Source of the DNA: Choristoneura fumiferana
Lineage: Eukaryota > Arthropoda > Insecta > Lepidoptera > Tortricidae
Direction of reading: 5' to 3'
Assembly (NCBI RefSeq): GCF_025370935.1
Contig: NC_133473.1
Coordinates: 19,578,625-19,642,624 of the forward strand
Length of the DNA: 64,000 nucleotides
Part shown: positions 32,861 to 42,006 of the stretch, piece after piece
How the letters are laid out: each line of letters opens with the position of its first letter
How positions within the stretch are numbered: the stretch's first letter is position 1
Notes under the pieces: model-generated
Told to the model about the DNA's origin: nothing
Databases searched by the model: none
Seen by the model: the letters and a program-made list of their open reading frames with translations, nothing else
Translations under genes and position numbers: made by a program

Positions 32861-33299
32861 AATGATTAATAATATTACTTTATTTAATCTGACAAACAGA
32901 ATACTTCCCATGACGCATCTAATCTTTCCCTTTGATCAATGGATTAAAACGTCGTTACTATAGAAAATTTGTTTGTTTGTGATCGAATACAATCTTCTGT
33001 CGATTTTCCTGCCAGATTTCAATGCCTCATTTAACTGTATTTTTTTTTCAGTTCATTAGTAGACGTTGTGTTACTTTAGTAGTAGGTAATAATAACCCTC
33101 CTTCGGGCAGTCGAGTAAAAAGTACTAAGTATATTGATTATGGATATTCTACTCCTTAACGTCGTGTTGTTGATTGACGACTATAATTTCCAACAGGAAT
33201 TATTTTTTTATTCGTGTTTAAAATAAATCCAAGAACTACTAAAAACATACAGCGAGAGTATATAAATAATATCCAACCACAACACCCACTTTACCATAC

Positions 33300-33400
33300 A
33301 AAATTTACACTGTCTCAAAGTGAGCAAAACTTTTGCTATGGATACTGGGCAACGGATAAACATACTTAAATATCCAAGACTCGAGAACAAACCATAATGT
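33300..33400 (-). mobile_element. SINE family A, partial
   Basis: GATACTGGGCAACGGATAAA then CATACTTAAATATCCAAGAC then TCGAGAACAAAC matches the 3' body of the family (compare 39160-39235). The tRNA-like head is missing. Confidence 0.65.
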
Positions 33401-33562
33401 AAATGTACCTAACTAATAAATATATACACATTCGAGTTTTTCGTACAAATATCTGACAGCCCGTAATATTTCCTAGACCTTGCTACTACCTCCACAGAGG
33501 CTGTTCCAAAATGATGAATTAAAAACAGTTGATATTTCGACAACTAAAAGTTTTTGAATACT

Positions 33563-34309
33563 AAGGACATTGGTTACAAATTCGAATATCGAAAATTAAA
33601 ATACCTACAGTTAAAATGTCGATGTTAAAAATATCTAAAATTAAAATATCTATTGTATCACAATATCGAAAGTTGTTATACCTATGGTCAAAATGTCTAA
33701 GATTGAAATGTCGATTGATTAAAATATCGAATGAGTTAAAATATCGATAGCCAGTATTATCTTGGTTGTAAATGTCAACATAATGAATGTCGAAAATTTA
33801 AATATCGTACATAAAAATCTGCTTTATTTATTGCTCCTTTCTCTTAATAGCATTTGTTTTACATAATCTAGTCACTTTTAGCACTCGCCGGCCGCTCCGG
33901 CGGCACGCTCGCTTCGCTCGCTCGGCCCGTGCATTGTTGTGGTCACAGTTAATCGAGCCAAATATTTTTGGTAATTCATGTTCAATAGGTAAGCTTAGGC
34001 TAGTATTGCGTCAAGGCGCGAAGCGCCTCAACTGAGCGGGTCCGTCGACCCTGTCACGTGTTAGTTTTTACATAGGATATTCGATACTCTGATCTTCGAT
34101 ATTTATATCTTTCGATGTTGCGTTTGTAGATTAATATATTTTCGATATATTGGACATGGTTATCTAACCATTCGACAATATAAACTTTCGTTATTTTAAT
34201 TTTCGATATTTCGATACAGTCGATATTTTAATATTCGATATTTTGAACATCGACATTTTACCCGTAGGTATTTTAACTTTCGATATTCAAATGTGTAACC
34301 AAGGACATT
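33563..34309. mobile_element. Foldback-type element with perfect 9 bp target duplication
   Basis: AAGGACATT occurs at 33563-33571 and 34301-34309. Between them a 729 bp element begins GGTTACAAATTCGAATATCG and ends with its inverse (GGTTACACATTTGAATATCG on the opposite strand). Each arm (~260 bases) is an array of degenerate ~15-20 base units around ATATCGAAAATTAAAAT / AAAATGTCGA. The centre is GC-rich: GCCGGCCGCTCCGGCGGCAC then GCTCGCTTCGCTCGCTCGGC, followed by GGCGCGAAGCGCC, a short hairpin. Long subrepeat-built inverted arms plus a 9 bp duplication are features of Drosophila FB elements (MuDR-related). No transposase is encoded. Confidence 0.8.
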
Positions 34310-34834
34310 ATATGAAATCAAACCAGTTAGGTAAAACAAAAGAGAACAAAGTTTACCAAGAAACAAAATGTGAACTAACAAACAAAAACTAGTTTCCTAT
34401 TTTAACACAAATCAAACCTCGGACTTCGCCCAGTAGCACCACTGAGCCGATCGGCCCAAGTAAATACGCTTTATTTGAATAAAGTGAAGTACGGCAGGTT
34501 AATTATTCAATTATACACGCCGCCTGCTCCTGGCCAAATTTGGGATTTGCATAAAGGTCAATCAGAGCCATCGGGGGTCGAGATTATAGGCCGCGGTCTA
34601 TTTGCATAGGTAGCTTTTTGTTCGGGTCTTATAATTAAGATGCTTATTAGTTATGCTAAGGTTCTGGAGGTGAGAGATTTATTTAAATTTGGCGTTTTTT
34701 TATATTCGACCGTTGGTAATGCCGTGTTGCGGTGTTTCAGGGTGCCAGTACAATATTAACATGAAGTGCGAGTGTTTATTAGTAAAAAAATCGATAAAAA
34801 CACGGAATTGAGACAACATGAAGAAAAAATAGAA
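34310..34834. other. Intergenic, no gene seen
   Basis: No recognised repeat or coding signature. Confidence 0.4.
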
Positions 34835-35130
34835 TATTAAGTATTTGTCTTGGTACAAAACGGCCGTGTACCGCATTATTGTGCCGCGGCTGCTGATGGG
34901 GACCATCGCGAGTGCTGCCTTTTGGCCGAAAGACGTCGTGTTCCGGCGGTTCCGGTGCACCATGCCGCAGATGAATGCGACGTTAGGGACGGTGACTCAA
35001 CGGGGTTACGCCGTTTTGTCGCCTAACTAGTTTTAAATTAGTTTTAAATATTATGGATTATATGTATGTTAGTCTGTAAGGTATTTACTGTATGGGCCAA
35101 GTTGCCCGAAATAAATGGATTTATTATTAT
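34835..35130 (+). mobile_element. Retro-inserted 3' end with short open frame
   Basis: A GC-rich island in AT-rich DNA. The plus frame 34845-35030 ends ...RGYAVLSPN then stop. It is followed by TTTTAAATTAGTTTTAAATA, GTATGGGCCAAGTTGCCCGA, AATAAA at 35111-35116 and a (TTA)n tail at 35122-35135. Stop codon, 3' UTR, poly(A) signal and A-poor trinucleotide tail in this order suggest the end of a LINE or a retro-copied transcript. A 5' partner is absent, and I do not recognise the protein end (KDVVFRRFRCTMPQMNATLG). Confidence 0.45.
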
Positions 35131-35689
35131 TATAATCAACAAAACTAAAATTAAAGAATTTTATGATCGTTTTGTCACAAATACATTTATTTTACCCTTT
35201 TTAGTGACTTACGATGATATTTTACAACATTAGAACATTACGTTTGGAAAATTGTGTTGTAACTCAGACATACAATTCTCTTTGTAAGTATTCAATGTTA
35301 GTACAATAAGGAGTTATGTCGAGGAATAAAAATGTAAATAGTAATACAATTTTTTTCAGGCCATTGCAACAAAAGTAGTTTAAAAGGACTATGGCGTAAC
35401 TAAAGTTGGCGCACACGCTAGTGAACCCTTACTTACAATGTTTTTCCATGCCCTAACTTTTAAACGCAGAGTTGAGATGCAAGATAAGAGCTAATAAAAG
35501 ATATTTTTTTTCTTGCAAAATCATGATAACTCAAAATTGACAAAAAGTGAGTTACGATGATATTCCTTGCCGGTGTCGATAAGCCCCAGTTTGTATTGAA
35601 TGTAGTGTCGCCGTAAATGCTCACATGCGATTAATACACTTTCAAAATCTCAACGACTATAGTAAAGACTTTAAACGAGACATCCGAGG
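35131..35689. other. Intergenic, no gene seen
   Basis: No recognised repeat or coding signature. Confidence 0.4.
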
Positions 35690-35975
35690 AGTTATTCGGG
35701 TTGTTCCCTGCCGCATCCTTCCGCCACCGCCCTACGCGACAACACTTCCATCCTCACCTTAAAGATGGTTGGCAGTCTTCTGCTGTGCGTATTTCCAGAA
35801 ATTTCCTGCCTCGCACAGCAAAGCGCTAGAATGAACTATCGCCTGTGGTATTCCCGGGCCGTTATAACCTTCAACCTTTAAAAAAAGAGCGTACTCCTAC
35901 CTAAAACTTGTGACTCTTCTGGTGTTGCATGTGTCCATGGGCGACGGTAATCATTTACCATAAAAAAATAAATAA
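35690..35975 (+). mobile_element. LINE 3' end (GGTGTTGCATGTGTCCATGG)
   Basis: CCGCATCCTTCCGCCACCGC, CACCTTAAAGATGGTTGGCA, GCCTCGCACAGCAAAGCGCT, then TCTGGTGTTGCATGTGTCCA then TGGGCGACGG, ending ATTTACCATAAAAAAATAAA. The 3' motif is a distant relative of the CTGGTGTTGCAGGTGTCTAT end of the 6701 family. Non-coding. Confidence 0.6.
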
Positions 35976-36169
35976 GAAAAAATATCGGTGACAGTCCATT
36001 TTAAAATAAAAACCCTACAATATTTTATTATAATATGGATTACGGAACTGCTGGATGCTACTACAACTAGAATGATAAAATTAAAATTTGATGGCAAAAT
36101 TGACGTAACTATGTATGAACAGTTAAGTTTATTTATAATCAGGTTATCAGTGTATTTATGGTGGAGCAG

Positions 36170-36375
36170 ACGAGTCCTCGAATAGAGACCACGGACGGGA
36201 ATACGTAGTGTAGGGCGTCCTGAGGCACGGTGGACGGACGACCTAAAGAGGGTCGCTGGCGGCGGATGGATGCGAGGGTCTGAAGACAGAGTGTTGTGGC
36301 GCGCCATGGAAGAGGCCTATGTCCAGCAGTGGACTGCTGTAGGATAGGCTGCTGATGATGATGATGATACACGTA
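36170..36375 (+). pseudogene. LINE C-terminal coding remnant and tail
   Basis: Plus-strand codons from 36174 read VLE*RPRTGIRSVGRPEAR then WTDDLKRVAGGGWMRGSEDR, VLWRAMEEAYVQQWTAVG, a stop, and a (GATGAT)n tail at 36352-36368. This is the last ~65 residues of the moth LINE polyprotein, nearly intact, with the real 3' end of the element. Confidence 0.8.
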
Positions 36376-37361
36376 ATCAGTATATCTCGCTGACAGGACA
36401 CTGTCAAAATACATAAAGTTCAACACGTTGAACGAAAACCATCATGTGATTGACAAGACTTTTGTCCATTTTCTTTTGAATACCAAGTTAGTGTTATTTT
36501 AAATTATTTCTACGTACCTACGATGACCCGCTTGGATGCCAGCAAACTGCCACAACAAATATTTGTGAAAACTATGCAATTTTTCAGAAAAGTAATTGAG
36601 TAAAATCCGCTCAGAAGTTTTAAACTATAAATATGTAAATAAGATCATAAACCTATCAAGATCAATAAGGGTACAAAACAAAACACTCTTTAGACAAAAG
36701 TCGAATATATAATTTCAAATAAAAATAAACTACTTTCTCCCTTTTAACATTCGTATAAAAAGACCATAACTCCGACTAAAATTCCGAGCTCCAATTTACA
36801 CGAAGTTAACTTGTAAAAGCGATCGCGTGACCACTCTCTGTATTTTTATTAAATTTTTCTTGTCGGATTTTCACGTTCATATGAACTAGCTAACATACCG
36901 TCTTCTTAATTAATGTGATAAAATTGAAAATTCCTCGACGCTTTTGTTTCATAAATGTTGCAAATTCTTCTTATATTAAATCGCTCGTGCTTGAATTCGA
37001 GCTGCTGTTTTAAAATTCTATTGTCTTTACAAAATATAATTATTTTAAACGTGTCAAAATGACGCTTGAATATTTGGAGTTTTTAAGAACTTTTCTCACT
37101 TGCGTTTTTTTAATTTTAATTTCTTTATTGTTTAATTTGTTTATTTAATTAATTATTTACCTTCTGGGTCCTCGCGTACTTTATTAAGGACTAATTGTTA
37201 ATTGAATAAAGAATTCTAACTTTGTTTTTAAATAATATCCAATAACAAAGCAGGTCAACCACGTCTCTCAAGAAGATATATTTTAGAACAAAATATGAAT
37301 TACAATACAATAATAATCAAAAAAAGAGAAACGCAATACGAGTATGGCTTTAATTCTTCTT
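36376..37361. other. Intergenic, no gene seen
   Basis: AT-rich; no recognised repeat or coding signature. Confidence 0.45.
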
Positions 37362-37547
37362 TTATTCTACACAAAAAAAGACGTCCATTTCGGCCATTTT
37401 AGTAGTTATTATATTTATAAATGGTATCGCATCCATAACGCCACTAAGAAACTTTTCGGCGGCGGTTAGAACTGACAGGCGATTGGCGCGTCTAACGTAC
37501 AATTCAAATATAATCACCGGATCGAACGCATCTCGAACTGTTTGCAC
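37362..37547 (-). CDS. Possible terminal coding fragment, unknown protein
   Basis: A minus-strand frame of 61 codons with non-AT-biased codons in AT-rich surroundings. The middle reads VRRANRLSVLTAAEKFLSGV then MDAIPFINIITTKMAEMDV, followed by the stop TAG and at once AATAAA (minus strand, right at the stop). It could be the last exon of a minus-strand gene, a retro-copied fragment, or part of a dispersed repeat. CAAACAG just after the ATG is a weak acceptor candidate. I do not recognise the sequence and no second exon was found. Confidence 0.25.
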   Translation of the reverse strand: MQTVRDAFDPVIIFELYVRRANRLSVLTAAEKFLSGVMDAIPFINIITTKMAEMDVFFCVE

Positions 37548-38454
37548 TTGATATTGTACCTTAACTCAAGTATTAAAACATCTTTAACTTTACTTCAATT
37601 TTTATTAAAGAAGAACCCTAGCTAGATTCTTCCAACCTTCAAGAACCTAGGGCGCAAATATTGGTCCTTCGAACCGGATTATTGTACCTTTCTTATTTTG
37701 GATGAAACATTGTTTTTACTAACTGAAAAAGTTTCTAAAGAAAAACAAGATTCGATGTCCTTTTCTAACAATCTAAAAAAAGTTATTTTTTAAAGCTTAC
37801 ATTGTCAAATCGTTGAGCAAACACTTTTAGCCGGTACTGATTTCGATAAAAGGAAATTACAATCCAAACTACTTGAATCGGATCTACTAAAGTAAATGGA
37901 GATGTTTTATATCTTATTGCTGTAGATAAGGTCCCTTGAAGGCCAATCTATTTCTGGGTTGCTCCTTCGACTTCGACATGTCCGGATGACACGCCATTAC
38001 TAGCGACTTACAGGCAATCATAAAAGTCTATTAACATTGGGAACAAATCAATAAAAGGTCACAACTCCCGGCATTATCTCGAAGGCTGTTATCGACTCCC
38101 ATAAATGCCTTTCTTTTATTTCAGTTGAGAAAAAAAGAAATTACAGCCAACAGCTGAAATTCTCATTAAAATTCCATTACGCCGCTTCGAATATGGCTAT
38201 ATTTGAAGGTACGGAATTTTCGTATATTTTTTTCATTAACGACTCGCATAACAAGGGGTTTTTGATAACCAGACAAAAGGTAATGATGATTAGGGTTTTA
38301 CTGATCGCCGGTTTTTTTTATTTTCAGATGGAAACGACACATTTAAATTTGAAATGTAGCAGAACATAGTCGATGTACCTATAGGTAAAATGACTCGTGT
38401 TCGATTAACGAATAAAATTAACAACAATATCAATAGCAATATGAAAAAAATTGT
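37548..38454. other. Intergenic, no gene seen
   Basis: No recognised repeat or coding signature. Confidence 0.45.
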
Positions 38455-39094
38455 ATAAAAAAACCGGCCAAGAGCGTGTCGGACACGCCCAAAATAGGGT
38501 TCCGTAGCCATTACTAAAACATTAAGTAATATTTTTCCAAGGATTTCGTATTTTATACGGAATCTTCCAGGTTTAGGTTTATTTTATACCTTAGGCTGCA
38601 ATTTATTCATAAACTACTAATAATTCTCAAGAAAACTTGGCCGCTATAGTTTTCCTTGCAAGTTTGATATACTTACTACCATCCTGAATTTTTTCAAATG
38701 TTCCACCCACCGGTTTAGATTTTAGGGGGGGGACGCTCGATTTTAATGAAAATTTGCACTTTAAATTTGAATATTTCGCAAACACATCACTGAATCGAAA
38801 AATCGTCTTAGCAAACCCCTAATGGTTTTAAAAAACCTATCCAACGATACCCCACACTATAGAGTTGGATGAGAAAAAAAATCACCCCCACTTTATGTCT
38901 ATGGGAGGTACCCTAAAAAAATTTTTTTTTACTTTTAATTGTACCATTTTGTCGGCATAGTTTACCTATATATCCGTGCAAAATTACAGCTTTCTAGCAT
39001 TGATAGTCCCTAAACAAAGCCGCGGACGGACAGACAGACAGACATGGCGAAACTATAAGGGTTCCGTTTTTGCCATTTTGGTTGCGGAACCCTA
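38455..39094 (-). mobile_element. GGGTTCCG element, copy 2
   Basis: Antisense near-complete copy: AAAAAAACCGGCCAAGAGCG, TGTCGGACACGCCCAAAATA on the left, GCCATTTTGGTTGCGGAACC then CTA on the right, with the (GACA)n tract near 39030. It lies directly beside the SINE at 39097, with two bases between them. Confidence 0.8.
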
Positions 39095-39096
39095 CA

Positions 39097-39340
39097 ATGG
39101 GACACTTGACACCCATTGACCTAGTCCCAAACTAAGCAAAGCTTGTACTATGAATACTAGGCAACGGATAAACATACGTTACTTATAAAGATAAATACAT
39201 ACTTAAATACATTAAACATCCAAGACCCGAGAACAAACATTCGTTTATTCATACAAATATCTGCCCCGGCCGAGAATCGAACCCGGGACCTCAAGTTTCG
39301 TAGTCAGGTTCTCTAACCACTTAGCTATCCGGTCTTCATT
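39097..39340 (-). mobile_element. tRNA-derived SINE, family A
   Basis: Antisense full-length copy: GGGACACTTGACACCCATTG at its 3' end, GGCAACGGATAAACATACGT, then CCCGGCCGAGAATCGAACCC then GGGACCTCAAG (B box in antisense) and GTTCTCTAACCACTTAGCTA (A-box side). Matches 48769-48988 over its length. Confidence 0.85.
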
Positions 39341-40484
39341 ATCTATGAACAACGTGTATTGTTGATTGAAAAGTAGTTTGTGGATATGTTGATTGAACAC
39401 GTATTAAATTTGACTTTTTGCTTTATTTCGGCGTAATAGTAAATTTCATTAAGTACCGTTTAAAAAAATAACCAGCTAACTATAAGTTAACCAACTTAGA
39501 AAAGTATACAAATACCAACATTTAATTTGTAAGCTAAATATCTCTGACGATGAACCGATTTTAATAAAAAATAGCTAAGAATCATCTCTATTAAATTAGT
39601 CTGCGAATTAAAAACCACAATATAATCGGTTCATCCATTTCGGAGCTAATTATGTCACAGACATAAACAGAATACTTACACAAAGAGGCCAAACTTACAA
39701 CACAGCTCGGAATTTAAAAATAGAACAAGTAGCTAAGTAGGTACCTATTTTAATTTTACTATAACCATTTATTTAATCCTTTTGAGTCTCAACTTTTTCC
39801 AACTGTTTTTTAACTGTTAAAACCTAGATGAAAGTCGTAAATTTTATATTTTTGGAAATTATTTAAGCATACTTAAGTTTATTTTAATTATTTAAGAAAC
39901 TGACAATATTATCATAGTTTAATTTGGAATAACAGGGTCCTTTTGTAGTTTATTATATTAGATCTAAATATATTAGAATTATTTGCCTGAAATTAATACA
40001 GGGAATCCTAGTTCAGGCATTTGTTGTTAAATAATATTTCTCTTACTATGTTTTAGTTCTTAAGTTAAAAATGATTTAAAATGTATTTTTTTTGAATAAA
40101 TTATTATTAATTATTGTTATTATTGTTCATTGGATAATTTGTACTTTGCACAATACATTCAGCAGTTTTTCTTAACTCTCCGGGCTATACGTGAATTTGT
40201 TCAACTTACAACGATTAAGTTTGTAGGTAGTCCAAATCATTCCATAAGAATTATATAACTCTATGATCAATCGTACGTACTATACGTAGTATATTACGTT
40301 GTACCTATAACCACGAGTGACCCTTAGGGGCGGAACTTGACCTATTAGTAAAACGTAACGACCCGCGTAAGATTGCTTTCTGTCAACCCTACGGGCACAG
40401 ATGCCAAAATAAGTGCGTTGTGCGGTCTCGAGATATAACAAAAGAATAAGTGACATAGGGGATTTTATGTACGATATAGTGACA
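39341..40484. other. Intergenic, no gene seen
   Basis: A diffuse repeat-like segment at 39530-39720 (GATGAACCGATTTTAATAAA, TCGGTTCATCCATTTCGGAG) is probably an old relative of the CCCGACGC or Helitron groups. Otherwise no features. Confidence 0.4.
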
Positions 40485-41078
40485 TCCTACTAATATTATA
40501 AATGAGAAAGTTAGTATTTCTGTGTATGTTTGTTACTCCTACACGCTAAAACGGCTACACAGATTTGGTTGTAATTTGGTATTTGTAGATAGCTGGATAT
40601 TTGGATCGAATATACAAACTGAGACATGGATGCACAGAAAAACCAGAAAAGGAGACCAGCGCTGGGAATCGAACCCAGGTCCTCAGCAATCCGTGCTGCG
40701 TGCTATAACCTCTACACCACCGCTGGACAGGAATCTAGACACGATTTTTTCCTATGCATACATATCTCAGGTTGCTTATTTCTACTACGCTACTTATGCA
40801 GCAGCACTAGCGACATCTATGTTCCGCTCTCATCGAGAGACGTCACACTTATATTTGGAATAACATAGGCTACTTTCTATTGTGATTTAACACAGGGTAC
40901 GGATAAAGTGCTGGGTTTAGAGTCATGAAATTTTAGACAGTTGTTCTTAGTAAAACGTCAATGAAGACCACGATATAAACTTATGGATTTCCCAGGGGAA
41001 TTTTGTGAAATCTCGGAATTACAAGTGTAACTACCAGAACGAATAGTTTACGCGTGCGAAGCCGTGGGTAAACTCTAG
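40485..41078 (+). mobile_element. Helitron-like element carrying a nested SINE
   Basis: It starts TCCTACTAATATTATAAATG (preceded by A) and ends GTGCGAAGCCGTGGGTAAAC then TCTAG before T. The end has the family's Helitron-type CTAG terminus. The host element is ~340 bp once the 245 bp SINE at 40606-40850 is removed. The body variant (AAAACGGCTACACAGATTTG; CAATGAAGACCACGATATAA) matches 57872-58188. Confidence 0.8.
40606..40850 (-). mobile_element. tRNA-derived SINE, family B, with target duplication
   Basis: ATATTTGGA at 40597-40605 and 40851-40859 flanks the insert. Antisense B box: GCTGGGAATCGAACCCAGGT. A-box side: GCTATAACCTCTACACCACC. The SINE has about 115 bases upstream of the tRNA-like part (CATAGATGTCGCTAGTGCTG in SINE orientation), an unusual layout shared with 26345-26630. 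Two overlapping plus-strand frames here are artefacts. Confidence 0.8.
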
Positions 41079-41164
41079 TAGAGATATTATATTTTATAAG
41101 ACTTTCCAGGATTTTACTATAATCCCATGAGAATTCCCAAAATTAGGTACATGGTGGATTTCAT

Positions 41165-41725
41165 TAAAGTTTGTATATGTCGTCGGCCGATCATGAAATC
41201 CTCCAGATCACGAAATTCCTAGGCAAATCGTGAAATGGTGTCATTTCATGAAATGGTTAAGGGACATCCGCCATATCGTTGAAAACTCACCGTTTAACAA
41301 GTTGGCTAGTGACGTTTAGGTAGATTACGAAATTCCTAGGCATATCATGAAATGCCGCCATTTCATGATTTGGGCAGTTTAGGCAGATTATGAAATTCCT
41401 GGGCATATCATGAAACGCCGCCATATCGGTTCTGGTACTTCGCCGCTCGCTTCTCTCGCTCGGCTAGTGCGTTGTGGTCATAATTAATACTAATCACTCC
41501 TCGTCGTGCCTAAATTTTTATTTTTTTCGACATATCACGATGTGCCCGGTATAGAGCTAGGAATATCGACGAATGCTCTAATCGATCTGCCGTATTGTTT
41601 CTCAAGCACATCGTGATATGCCTGGCCAACGTTTAGGCATAATCATGAAATGGCGCCATTTCACGATATGCCTAGGAATTTCGTGATCTGGCGGATTTTA
41701 CGATCGGCCGCCGACATATATAAGA
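41165..41725. mobile_element. Foldback-type element, CATGAAATGGCGCCATTT arms
   Basis: The left end TATATGTCGTCGGCCGATCA and the inverse of the right end (TATATGTCGGCGGCCGATCG) match, and the inverted match continues for ~80 bases through CCAGATCACGAAATTCCTAG. Arms consist of repeated CATATCATGAAATG / CGCCATTTCATGA units. The centre CGCTCGCTTCTCTCGCTCGG then CTAGTGCGTTGTGGTCATAA is almost the same as the core of the 33563 element. No clear target duplication. Confidence 0.75.
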
Positions 41726-41729
41726 CATT

Positions 41730-41885
41730 TGAGCCAAATTTCATGTCCCGAAACCTAGCGGTTGATATTATGAGATTTCATCCCGGTCCCGTAAAAATAT
41801 CGGGATAAAAAGCAACCTAGTTTTATTCTAGATATTCAGCTATATACTACCAAATTTTATTCAAATCCGCCATTATTTATGTGTA
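41730..41885 (-). mobile_element. Helitron-like element, partial
   Basis: GCCAAATTTCATGTCCCGAA, GCGGTTGATATTATGAGATT, CGGGATAAAAAGCAACCTAG and CAAATTTTATTCAAATCCGC carry the family body in mixed decay. The foldback at 41165 borders it, so one may have inserted into the other. Strand tentative. Confidence 0.4.
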
Positions 41886-41896
41886 TCGAATATATG

Positions 41897-41900
<4 letters not shown>

Positions 41901-41968
<68 letters not shown>

Positions 41969-42006
41969 TCTCCCTCTCTCCCTCTCTCCCTCTCTCCCTC
42001 TCTCTT
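41901..42006. repeat. (CT)n / (CCCTCTCT)n microsatellite
   Basis: About 105 bases of nearly pure CT dinucleotides with a periodic CCCTCTCT higher-order unit in the right half. Confidence 0.95.

Noticed and set aside
33561..34310. CRISPR-like or satellite array of ATATCGAAAATTAAAAT units
   Set aside because: Units are degenerate, alternate in orientation and build inverted arms with a target duplication; the genome is eukaryotic.
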